DNA from: Lutimonas sp964595535
GTDB taxonomy: Bacteria; Bacteroidota; Bacteroidia; Flavobacteriales; Flavobacteriaceae
Assembly (NCBI GenBank): GCA_964595535.1
Contig: CAZQRD010000001.1
Location: forward strand, 1 to 64,000
Direction of reading: 5' to 3'
DNA: 64,000 nt
Below the pieces are notes generated by a model, which saw only the letters and a program-made list of their open reading frames with translations, was not told where the DNA came from and made no database searches. Shown here piece by piece: positions 19,057 to 26,822 of the stretch. The translations under genes and the position numbers were made by a program. The stretch's first letter is position 1. Each line of letters opens with the position of its first letter.

Positions 19057-20355
19057 TTATTCAGCGTTATCTAAAAAATCTCTAAACTTTTCTCCCCACT
19101 TCTCAAAAATGGTTTTGTTCAAAACCTCTTTTGATTCGGAAGTCTTTTTATATGATTCTTCTTCAATCTCTGGAATGCTATTGTTCCTTTTTTCGTTCTC
19201 TTTTAAACCTTTCATCAAAAGCCCCACAACTGTGGCATAAAGAGGACTAGACAGTTCACTGTCTGAATTACTCGCCAAGTGTTCATTTGGATAACCAATG
19301 CGCGTGTCCATACCAGTAATGTATTCCACCAATTGTTTAATATGCTTCAATTGTGCACCACCACCTGTAAGTACAATTCCTGCAATAAGCTTCTTCTTGC
19401 TTTCCTCGTGCCCGTAATTCTTAATCTCTAAAAACACCTGTTCTACGATCTCAACTACTCTGGCATGTATAATCTTTGATAAATTCTTTAGTGTTATTTC
19501 TTTGGGTTCTCTGCCTCTTAAACCGGGAATCGAAACGATCTCATTGTCTTTATTCTCTCCTGGCCATGCTGATCCAAATTTGGTCTTTAGTAACTCAGCC
19601 TGTTTTTCTATAATGGAACACCCTTCTTTAATATCTTCAGTAATCACATTACCTCCAAAGGAGATCACAGCTGTATGTCTTATGATCCCATCTTTAAAAA
19701 TAGCCAGATCAGTAGTACCACCTCCGATGTCAATGAGTGCCACTCCTGCTTCTTTTTCCTCCTGACTCAAAACAGCATCAGCAGAAGCCAAGGGTTCAAG
19801 TGTAATATTTCCCAGCTGAAGCCCTGCACTTTTAATACACCTTCCAATATTTCTTATCGATGACACCTGACCTACAACAACGTGGAAATTCGCTTCTAAT
19901 CTTCCGCCATACATTCCGATCGGTGTTTTAATTTCAGCCTGCCCATCAACTTTGAAATCCTGAGGTAATACGTGAATGATTTCCTCTCCCGGTAACATGA
20001 CCAGTTTGTAAACTTGATTGATCAATCTTTCAATATCATCCTCATCAATCACCTTATCTGAATTTGAACGGGTGATATAATCACTGTGGTGCAAACTTCT
20101 GATGTGCTGACCTGCAATCCCGACCACTACTGTTCCAATTTTTTCTCCAGAAGCACTTTCGGCCTCGTCAACAGATTGTTGAATGGATTGTATGGTTTGG
20201 GTTATATTATTGACAACTCCTCTGTGCACACCAAGGCTTTTGGCTTTGCCGGTTCCCAGAACCTCAATTTTGCCATAAGCATCCTGCTTTCCGACCATCG
20301 CAACTATTTTTGTAGTTCCGATATCTAAACCCACTGCTATATTCTTATTGTCCAT
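19057..20355 (-). CDS. ftsA: Cell division protein FtsA
   Basis: A 432-residue actin-like ATPase that anchors FtsZ to the membrane. The phosphate motif VGLDIGTTKIVA is at residues 8-19, VALIDIGGGTTDLAIF is the second phosphate loop, and the adenosine motif IVLTGGGAQLKHI is near 325. The C-terminus is charged and ends in a short stretch (FEKWGEKFRDFLDN) that could be the amphipathic membrane-targeting helix. It sits 5 bases after ftsQ and 30 before ftsZ. Confidence 0.96.
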   Translation of the reverse strand: MDNKNIAVGLDIGTTKIVAMVGKQDAYGKIEVLGTGKAKSLGVHRGVVNNITQTIQSIQQSVDEAESASGEKIGTVVVGIAGQHIRSLHHSDYITRSNSDKVIDEDDIERLINQVYKLVMLPGEEIIHVLPQDFKVDGQAEIKTPIGMYGGRLEANFHVVVGQVSSIRNIGRCIKSAGLQLGNITLEPLASADAVLSQEEKEAGVALIDIGGGTTDLAIFKDGIIRHTAVISFGGNVITEDIKEGCSIIEKQAELLKTKFGSAWPGENKDNEIVSIPGLRGREPKEITLKNLSKIIHARVVEIVEQVFLEIKNYGHEESKKKLIAGIVLTGGGAQLKHIKQLVEYITGMDTRIGYPNEHLASNSDSELSSPLYATVVGLLMKGLKENEKRNNSIPEIEEESYKKTSESKEVLNKTIFEKWGEKFRDFLDNAE

Positions 20356-20360
20356 AATAT

Positions 20361-21089
20361 CTATTTTTCACAAACAATTTGATTGTAAAATTTTAAGTTT
20401 ATCGTTTTATAGTCTGTAATGGTGCTATCCAACATTATTTTCTGATAAAATACTTTTAGTTTCGCAATTTTTTCTTTCATTCGTGACAAATCTCCAAAAA
20501 TGATCTTTTGGTTGCCTACCCTGGTCTTCAATTCAAACTGATGTTTCTTTGTACCCTCAATCTGGTCGATCCCAATGACCTGCTTTCTTAAGAACTCATC
20601 ATTTCTTATGGTATTCGATAATGTGATCAACTCGAACCCTTCTATTCCCGAAATTGTATCAGTAGTTATAGGAACCCTGGCAGAATAATTATCCGATAAT
20701 GGCATTTTATCACCTAATTTATCGTAATAATAGGTTTCCGATTCATTCGCTACTCTTAAAACTGGTGTTCTTTGTGTAATTATTGCCCCTATATCCCCAC
20801 TAAATGTTAGAAAAATCTCAGCGTTTTCAATCATTTCGTTACGCTGTAAGAATCCTTCTAAATTATTCAAATTTATATTTTCTTTCGATTGATTATTGTA
20901 CCCCTCTAAATTTTGTATTAACAACTTATTAACTGTTTCGTAGCTTACAAAAAGGTTTTCTCCATTCTCAAAAATCACGATGACCTCTTTATTACTTTTC
21001 TTTGCATTTCTATGTGCGGCGAAACCGTATAAAAATACGATCACAAAAGTGAGTAACGCGAATTTAATATGTGGAATAAATTTTTTCAT
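20361..21089 (-). CDS. ftsQ: Cell division protein FtsQ
   Basis: A 242-residue single-pass protein with a membrane helix at about residues 9-26 and a periplasmic region with a POTRA-like start. It links the Z ring to the septal wall synthases through FtsL and its partners. Its identity rests on topology, size and position directly before ftsA and ftsZ more than on sequence. The ATG at 21089 lies inside the first unit of a 16-bp tandem repeat. The usual upstream neighbour, murC, is absent. Confidence 0.85.
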   Translation of the reverse strand: MKKFIPHIKFALLTFVIVFLYGFAAHRNAKKSNKEVIVIFENGENLFVSYETVNKLLIQNLEGYNNQSKENINLNNLEGFLQRNEMIENAEIFLTFSGDIGAIITQRTPVLRVANESETYYYDKLGDKMPLSDNYSARVPITTDTISGIEGFELITLSNTIRNDEFLRKQVIGIDQIEGTKKHQFELKTRVGNQKIIFGDLSRMKEKIAKLKVFYQKIMLDSTITDYKTINLKFYNQIVCEK

Positions 21090-21151
21090 TGATTCATTTT
21101 CTCATTAATTCATTGTTTCATTGATTCATTGTTTCATTATTTCATTGTTTC
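21088..21151. repeat. Four tandem 16-bp repeats upstream of ftsQ
   Basis: Units at 21088-21103, 21104-21119, 21120-21135 and 21136-21151. On the plus strand they run ATT(G/A/T)(A/T)TTCATTGTTTC, the first being the most diverged. On the minus strand each unit contains an ATGA, and the array runs into the ftsQ start codon. It occupies part of the place where murC would normally lie. Confidence 0.85.
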
Positions 21152-21163
21152 AGTCTAAATAAA

Positions 21164-21218
21164 AACTATGACTACCTTTTAAATAATCCCCTCACTATTT
21201 AAGTGGGTAGCCATAGTT
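21164..21218 (-). terminator. Long hairpin after murG, possible terminator
   Basis: AACTATGACTACC (21164-21176) faces GGTAGCCATAGTT (21206-21218), 13 pairs with one mismatch or G-U pair. An inner TTAAATA/TATTTAA stem extends it. On the minus strand it is followed by TTTATTT, so it could end the mraZ-to-murG transcript and leave ftsQAZ to their own promoter. The loop is long, so a remnant of a mobile inverted repeat is the alternative. Confidence 0.4.
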
Positions 21219-21241
21219 ACCAAAGTATTTAGCACATAATT

Positions 21242-22333
21242 CTATTTTAATATTTTTTCGACCTCATCAGCTATCTGTTTTGTAGCATCCGGCAAGGCCA
21301 GTTTTTTAATGTTCTGACTTAAGGAAATTTGTCTTTTCTCATTTCCCAGCAATTCTTCGATTACCTCAGCCAAACTGTCAATGTCGTTTTCCATCAATAA
21401 AATGGCTGCATCCATATCGGTAACCGATTTAGCATTTTTTGTTTGATGATCTTCGGCTACATTTGGCGATGGAATAAAGATCACTGGCTTCCCCACAATG
21501 CAAAGTTCAGAGATGGATCCGGCACCTGCCCGGCTGATCAATACATCTGCAGCGGCATATAACAGATCCATCCGTTGAATAAATTCACATACCTGAACTC
21601 CTTCGATCTCGCTATACTTTCGGTATTCCTCATAATAGAGCTTACCAGACTGCCAGATCACTTGAATATCATTTTTCAGAATTGTTTGTATATATTTTTC
21701 CATAGCCTGATTAATGGCCCTGGCCCCAAGGCTTCCACCCATAATTACCAGTGTCTTTTTATCAGGATTTAAACTGAAATGACTCAAGGCTTCTTTTCTT
21801 TTTTGATCGATATTTAAAAGGTCCTGCCGTACGGGATTACCCGTTTTGATTAACTTCTCGGTGGGAAAATATTTCTCCAAACCATCGTATGCAACACATA
21901 TTTTTTTAACCTTTTTGGCAAGCAATTTATTTGTAATTCCCGGATAAGAATTTTGTTCCTGAATCAAACTTGGGATATGTTTCTTATTAGCCATATACAA
22001 GGTTGGGCCCGAAGCAAATCCTCCCGTTCCAATCACCACGTTTGGCTTAAATTTTCTGATTATCCTGTTGGCCTTCAACAAACTCGAAATCAGTTTAAAA
22101 GGAAAACTTAGATTTTTAAGGCTAAGGCTTCGTTGTAAACCCGTAATATTCAATCCCTTTATCTCATAGCCCGATTGAGGTACTTTTTCCATTTCCATCC
22201 TTCCTTCTGCCCCAACAAATAGGAAATTTGATTCGGGATGTCTTTCCTTTAATTCATTGGCAATGGCTATCGCCGGGTATATATGACCTCCGGTTCCTCC
22301 TCCGCTTAGCAATATGTTAACCGATTGCTTCAT
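21242..22333 (-). CDS. murG: UDP-GlcNAc : undecaprenyl-PP-MurNAc-pentapeptide GlcNAc transferase
   Basis: A 363-residue GT28-family glycosyltransferase on the inner face of the cytoplasmic membrane. It converts lipid I to lipid II. The motifs GGGTGGHIYPA (residues 11-21), GTGGFASGP and SRAGAGSISEL are all present. Length is normal. Its start overlaps the ftsW end by 17 bases, so the two are coupled. The gene that normally follows, murC, is missing; a 152-base spacer with repeats and a hairpin lies before ftsQ instead. Confidence 0.96.
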   Translation of the reverse strand: MKQSVNILLSGGGTGGHIYPAIAIANELKERHPESNFLFVGAEGRMEMEKVPQSGYEIKGLNITGLQRSLSLKNLSFPFKLISSLLKANRIIRKFKPNVVIGTGGFASGPTLYMANKKHIPSLIQEQNSYPGITNKLLAKKVKKICVAYDGLEKYFPTEKLIKTGNPVRQDLLNIDQKRKEALSHFSLNPDKKTLVIMGGSLGARAINQAMEKYIQTILKNDIQVIWQSGKLYYEEYRKYSEIEGVQVCEFIQRMDLLYAAADVLISRAGAGSISELCIVGKPVIFIPSPNVAEDHQTKNAKSVTDMDAAILLMENDIDSLAEVIEELLGNEKRQISLSQNIKKLALPDATKQIADEVEKILK

Positions 22334-23522
22334 GTAATATATCTAAAGGGTTTTCAATTTCATTCTTTTGTTTTCCTACTGCTATCTCATTATCAGAAGT
22401 GCTTACGCTCAAAACGATTCCAATAGCAAAGCAAGTCATCCAGATAGAAGTACCACCGGTACTTATCAATGGCAGGGGCTGACCGGTCACCGGAAAAAGC
22501 CCAACGGCTACCCCCATGTTTATCATGGCCTGAAATATGATAGGTAACCCAACCCCTAAACAGAGTAAGGTTCCAAAAATCGTTGTTGATTTTGTAGCGA
22601 TAATTACTATTCGGAACAATAGTCCCAGGAAGAATAGAATGATCAGGATCGCCCCTATCAATCCAAATTCCTCGCCAATTATGGCATAGATAAAATCTGA
22701 TGATGACTGTGGTAGGAAATTCTTTTGAACACTCTTTCCTGGTCCCTTGCCATAAATCTCGCCTGATGCTATTGCGATTTTGGCCTTCTCGGCCTGATAG
22801 TTATCCTCTGATTCTCCAGAAGCGAAATTCTCAATTCGGTTGGACCAGGTGTTGATACGTGTATTTTTCATTGCTTCAGGAAAAGCCTTTGCCGTAAGAA
22901 TGAATAAAACCAAGCTCAAAACACCTACCCCTAAAATAGTGGCTATAAATTTTAATGGATATCCACCAAGAAATGAAAGCAAGACCACCATAAAAAAGGT
23001 GATTGCTGTTGTAGAAAAGTTGGCAGGCAAAATCAATACAAGCACTATCCCGACCGGCATCCACATATACAGAAAGCTTTCCTTAAATGTAATTTCCTTT
23101 TCCTTATTTCTAGCCAGATACCTGGCTACATAAATCATTAACACGACGGCTGCAAGCGTGGAGGTTTGAAAACCAATCCCAATAAAAGGAATGCTGATCC
23201 ACCTACTGGCATTAGCCCCATCAATTACTGTTCCTTGAGTGAGCGTATAGATCAGGAGTAATATGACCACAGGGAGCATCAAAACAGATAAGCCGCTAAA
23301 ATACCTGTAGGGTATTTTGTGAGTTGTATACACAATAACAAATCCGAGCAGTAAAAGAATGGCATGCTTTAAAAGATACCCAAGTGTTGACCCTTTTCCT
23401 GCTACATATACCAGATTGGTACTTGCGCTGTAAACAGGAAGGAAAGAAAATATGGCCAGAATAGCTATGATAGCCCAAATGGTTTTATCTCCTTTAATAT
23501 TGTCAAAAAATCTTGTCAGCAT
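22317..23522 (-). CDS. ftsW: SEDS-family septal glycosyltransferase FtsW
   Basis: A 401-residue protein with about ten membrane helices that polymerises lipid II at the septum together with FtsI. The segment PQSSSDFIYAIIGEEFG carries the conserved aspartate of SEDS polymerases, and the C-terminal PLISTGGTS motif is the family signature. Length is normal. It follows the murD remnant after 15 bases and overlaps murG. Confidence 0.94.
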   Translation of the reverse strand: MLTRFFDNIKGDKTIWAIIAILAIFSFLPVYSASTNLVYVAGKGSTLGYLLKHAILLLLGFVIVYTTHKIPYRYFSGLSVLMLPVVILLLIYTLTQGTVIDGANASRWISIPFIGIGFQTSTLAAVVLMIYVARYLARNKEKEITFKESFLYMWMPVGIVLVLILPANFSTTAITFFMVVLLSFLGGYPLKFIATILGVGVLSLVLFILTAKAFPEAMKNTRINTWSNRIENFASGESEDNYQAEKAKIAIASGEIYGKGPGKSVQKNFLPQSSSDFIYAIIGEEFGLIGAILIILFFLGLLFRIVIIATKSTTIFGTLLCLGVGLPIIFQAMINMGVAVGLFPVTGQPLPLISTGGTSIWMTCFAIGIVLSVSTSDNEIAVGKQKNEIENPLDILHEAIG

Positions 23523-23537
23523 CCTGGTATTTCTTAT

Positions 23538-24086
23538 TTATAATTGTCTTACTGCTTCTTTAAATCTCTTACCCCTTTCTTCATAATTTTCACTTATGTT
23601 CTCGCAATCGCCTGCCGGAGAAAAAAGAACGGTCTCATGGTCTCTGCAAAGTTTATAAGCGATGTTGACGGCATCGTGAATACTGGTCGTCTCGATCATA
23701 AAATCCACTACATTTCCGAAAGTTTCAATTAGCTTATCATTGTTTGTACTCAAACAAATAATGGCGCTCACTTTTTCGTTCACCAGAGGTAGTAACATGT
23801 CATAATCATTTTCAGCATCCAAACCTCCAACAATCCAGATGGTAGAATGCTCCATGCTATCTAAAGCGTAAAAAGTTGCATTGATATTCGCTGCTTTTGA
23901 GTCATTCACATATTGAGACCCATTGATCTTCAAAACTTTCTCAAGCCGGTGCTCTTCATTTTCAAAGTCAGAAAGACAATTCCGAATGGTTTCCTTTCTC
24001 ACTTTCATCAAATCAGACAAAGTGCTGGATGCCATGGCATTCTTTACATTAAAATTGGTTTGTAACGCAAAAGATGAAATACTCAT
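23538..24086 (-). pseudogene. murD: murD remnant: C-terminal domain only
   Basis: An open frame of 182 residues that matches only the last part of MurD (normally about 440-450 residues). It keeps the end of the central domain (FALQTNFNVKNAMASSTL) and the C-terminal ligase domain with HRLE (46-49) and NDSKAANINATFYALDS (from 61). The N-terminal UMP-binding domain and the ATP-binding P-loop are absent. The usual GxHNxxN is changed to QTNFNVKN, and the substrate loop SPACAS(L/F)D is replaced by SPAGDCENIS (156-165). It sits in the normal murD place between mraY and ftsW, and two in-frame stop codons lie just upstream of its ATG. It cannot be an active D-Glu ligase. The frame is intact, so it may be translated; whether the piece has any role is unknown. 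Confidence 0.85.
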
Positions 24087-24115
24087 GTAGTTTCTATTTA
24101 ATTATTATTGTTGAT

Positions 24116-25348
24116 TTATCTTACTTTTAGGGTCAGAATAGAGATCACTGCGAGCAGAATCCCCACAATCCAGAACCTGGTTACTATTTTACTTTCGTGA
24201 TACCCGCGCTTCTGATAATGATGATGAAGTGGCGACATCAGAAAGATCCTTCTTCCTTCTCCAAATCTCCTTTTCGTATACTTGAAATAGGAAACCTGAA
24301 TTACAACTGACAGGTTTTCTGCCAAAAAGATACCGGCCAGAATAGGAATTAAAAATTCCTTTCTTACAGAGAGTGCAATTACAGCAATCACTGCCCCTAT
24401 CGTTAAACTACCTGTGTCTCCCATAAAAACCTGGGCCGGATAGGCATTGTACCAAAGAAAACCAACCAGTCCTCCAACAAAGGCACTTATGAAAATGGTT
24501 ATCTCTCCTGAATTAGGTATGTACATCACATTGAGATAATCTGCAAATATGATATTACCGGAGATCCATGCAAAAATGGCCAGGGCTAACACTATAATGG
24601 CCGAACTACCGGCCGCAAGACCATCAATTCCATCGGTTAAATTTGCTCCGTTTGAAACCGCTGTTATAATAAAAATTACTACGATTACAAAGAAGAGCCA
24701 AACGTAATCCTTGGTCCATTCACCCATCCATGTAAGCAGGTTGGCATAATCGAATTCATTATTCTTTACAAAGGGAATAGTCGTTTTGGTAGATTTCTCA
24801 GCTTCGCTGAATCGATTTGATGAAATGGTGATGTCCTGACTTATTACAACCTCGCCTTGTTGTAGTTTTTCTTTAACCACAACATCAGGATTAAAATAGA
24901 GCATCAACCCTATGAAAACTCCAAGGGTTACCTGACCAACAATTTTAAAACGTCCTTTGAGCCCTTCTTTATTCTTTTTAAAAACCTTGATATAATCATC
25001 TACAAATCCAATTGCTCCCATCCACAGGGTAGTGACGATCAGGATAATGATATAAATATTATCAAGTTTTGCGAATAAAAATACCGGTATCAAAGTGGCC
25101 AAAATGATGATCAATCCTCCCATGGTAGGGGTTCCTTTCTTTTCAACCTGCCCATGCAGACCAAGGTCTCTGATTGATTCTCCAACTTGCATCTTCGCGA
25201 GTTTGTCAATAATCTTTCGCCCGTATATCGTTGAAATCAATAAAGAGAATGCAAAAGCTAAAGCCGATCTAAAGGAGATATACTGAAACAGACCTGCTCC
25301 CGGAAGGCTGGTATTTTGATCTAAATATTCAAATAAATAATATAGCAT
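24116..25348 (-). CDS. mraY: Phospho-MurNAc-pentapeptide transferase
   Basis: A 410-residue polytopic enzyme that moves phospho-MurNAc-pentapeptide from UDP to undecaprenyl phosphate, forming lipid I. GTPTMGGLII, the Asp-rich FVDDYIKV and NGANLTDGIDGLAAG carry the conserved catalytic and Mg-binding residues, and the SPLHHHYQKRG block near the C-terminus is present. It is about 50 residues longer than the E. coli enzyme because of an insertion near residues 165-220, usual in Bacteroidota. Neighbours are murE (9 bases upstream) and the murD remnant. Confidence 0.96.
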   Translation of the reverse strand: MLYYLFEYLDQNTSLPGAGLFQYISFRSALAFAFSLLISTIYGRKIIDKLAKMQVGESIRDLGLHGQVEKKGTPTMGGLIIILATLIPVFLFAKLDNIYIIILIVTTLWMGAIGFVDDYIKVFKKNKEGLKGRFKIVGQVTLGVFIGLMLYFNPDVVVKEKLQQGEVVISQDITISSNRFSEAEKSTKTTIPFVKNNEFDYANLLTWMGEWTKDYVWLFFVIVVIFIITAVSNGANLTDGIDGLAAGSSAIIVLALAIFAWISGNIIFADYLNVMYIPNSGEITIFISAFVGGLVGFLWYNAYPAQVFMGDTGSLTIGAVIAVIALSVRKEFLIPILAGIFLAENLSVVIQVSYFKYTKRRFGEGRRIFLMSPLHHHYQKRGYHESKIVTRFWIVGILLAVISILTLKVR

Positions 25349-25357
25349 TATGGGTTT

Positions 25358-26821
25358 CTATTTATTGAGTTCAGTCAGTATTTGATTTGTGATTTCAAAA
25401 TCATCAAAACCAGTTTTCCGGTCACCAATGATTTGATAGTTCTCATGCCCCTTTCCGGCAACCAGAACTATATCTCCTTCCTGAGCCAGCTTGCAAGCGG
25501 TTTTAATTGCCTGCTTTCTGTCTGCAATTGATATGGTTTTTTTATAATTTTCAGGTCGTACTCCTGATTCAACCTCTTTAATGATTTGTTCCGGGTCTTC
25601 ATTTCTGGGATTGTCAGAAGTAAATACCACTTGATTGCTTAAACTTGAGGCTATATTTCCCATTTTCGGACGTTTGCCACGATCCCTGTCTCCTCCGCAA
25701 CCAACAACTGTAATCACCTGTTCATTAAAAGTCCTGATCGAATTAATCGTCTCCAAAACATTCTTGAGTGCATCTGGAGTATGGGCATAGTCTATAATGG
25801 TATTGATACCACCTTTAGAAACTGCATGCTGAAAACGGCCCGAAACATTATCGAGTTCACTTAAACTTCTTAGGTTATCATATTTTTCAAGACCCAATAA
25901 ATCGGCGGTGGCATAAATTGCCAAAAGATTGTATGCGTTGAATGAACCGATTAATTTTGTCCAAACTTCCTGTCCGTTAATATTGAGAAGTAATCCATGG
26001 AACTGATTCTCTATAATTCTGACCTTATAATCCGCCTCTGTTTTGAGGGCATAGCCATACTTTTTAGCGTTTGTATTCTGCAGCATGACACTTCCATTTT
26101 TATCGTCAAGATTAACCAGTGCAAAGGCCTTTGAAGGCAAATGATCAAAGAAAGATTTTTTCACATCTCTGTACGCTGCAAAAGATTTGTGGTAGTCTAA
26201 ATGGTCATGGGTCAAATTTGTAAAGATTCCTCCACTAAAATCCAAACCGGTAGTTCTTTTCTGATGAATTCCATGAGAACTGACCTCCATAAAACAATGA
26301 CTAACTCCCTCGTTAACCATTTTTCTTAACATCTTATTGATCGTAACCGAATCTGGGGTAGTATGGGTTGTGGGTATGTCTTTATCACCCACTTTGATCA
26401 AAATGGTTGAGATTAGTCCGCTTTTATGACCTGCCTTTTGAAACTGCTCAGCCAGAAGGGTTGCTATGGTTGTTTTGCCATTGGTTCCGGTGACGCCAAC
26501 CAAAGTTAAAGCGGCAGATGGATTGCCGTAAAAATTCGAGGCGAGAAGTGCCAAAGCCTTATCAGCGTCTGCTACCTGAACAAAAGTAACTCCCTGCTGA
26601 GTGTCTTCCGGAAAATCCTGGAACACTACGGTAGTAGCACCTTGAGAAATAGCTTGTGCAATAAAAGCGTGGCCATCGAAAAGCAGCCCTTTTTGAGCCA
26701 CAAATAATGAGCCTTGAACGATATTTCTCGAATCAAACTCAACAGCCTGCACTTCAATATCGGTCGAACCTTTGACTGACTCAACGGATACCCCATATAA
26801 TATGTCTTTTAACTTTTTCAA
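25358..26821 (-). CDS. murE: UDP-MurNAc-tripeptide synthetase
   Basis: A 487-residue cytoplasmic ligase that adds the third residue, probably meso-diaminopimelate, to UDP-MurNAc-L-Ala-D-Glu. The ATP loop GVTGTNGKTT lies near residues 107-116, EVSSHGIHQKR is the central motif, and the DNPR motif (SDNPRNEDP) of DAP-adding enzymes is present. All three Mur ligase domains are complete, in contrast to the murD remnant two genes downstream. It starts 1 base after ftsI ends. Confidence 0.96.
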   Translation of the reverse strand: MKKLKDILYGVSVESVKGSTDIEVQAVEFDSRNIVQGSLFVAQKGLLFDGHAFIAQAISQGATTVVFQDFPEDTQQGVTFVQVADADKALALLASNFYGNPSAALTLVGVTGTNGKTTIATLLAEQFQKAGHKSGLISTILIKVGDKDIPTTHTTPDSVTINKMLRKMVNEGVSHCFMEVSSHGIHQKRTTGLDFSGGIFTNLTHDHLDYHKSFAAYRDVKKSFFDHLPSKAFALVNLDDKNGSVMLQNTNAKKYGYALKTEADYKVRIIENQFHGLLLNINGQEVWTKLIGSFNAYNLLAIYATADLLGLEKYDNLRSLSELDNVSGRFQHAVSKGGINTIIDYAHTPDALKNVLETINSIRTFNEQVITVVGCGGDRDRGKRPKMGNIASSLSNQVVFTSDNPRNEDPEQIIKEVESGVRPENYKKTISIADRKQAIKTACKLAQEGDIVLVAGKGHENYQIIGDRKTGFDDFEITNQILTELNK

Positions 26822-26822
26822 T

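Noticed and set aside
21088..21151. CRISPR array
   Set aside because: The 16-bp units are directly adjacent with no spacers, and no cas gene is near.
23538..24086. Complete small gene of a new family
   Set aside because: Sequence and position match the C-terminal part of MurD, so a truncated murD is the simpler reading.
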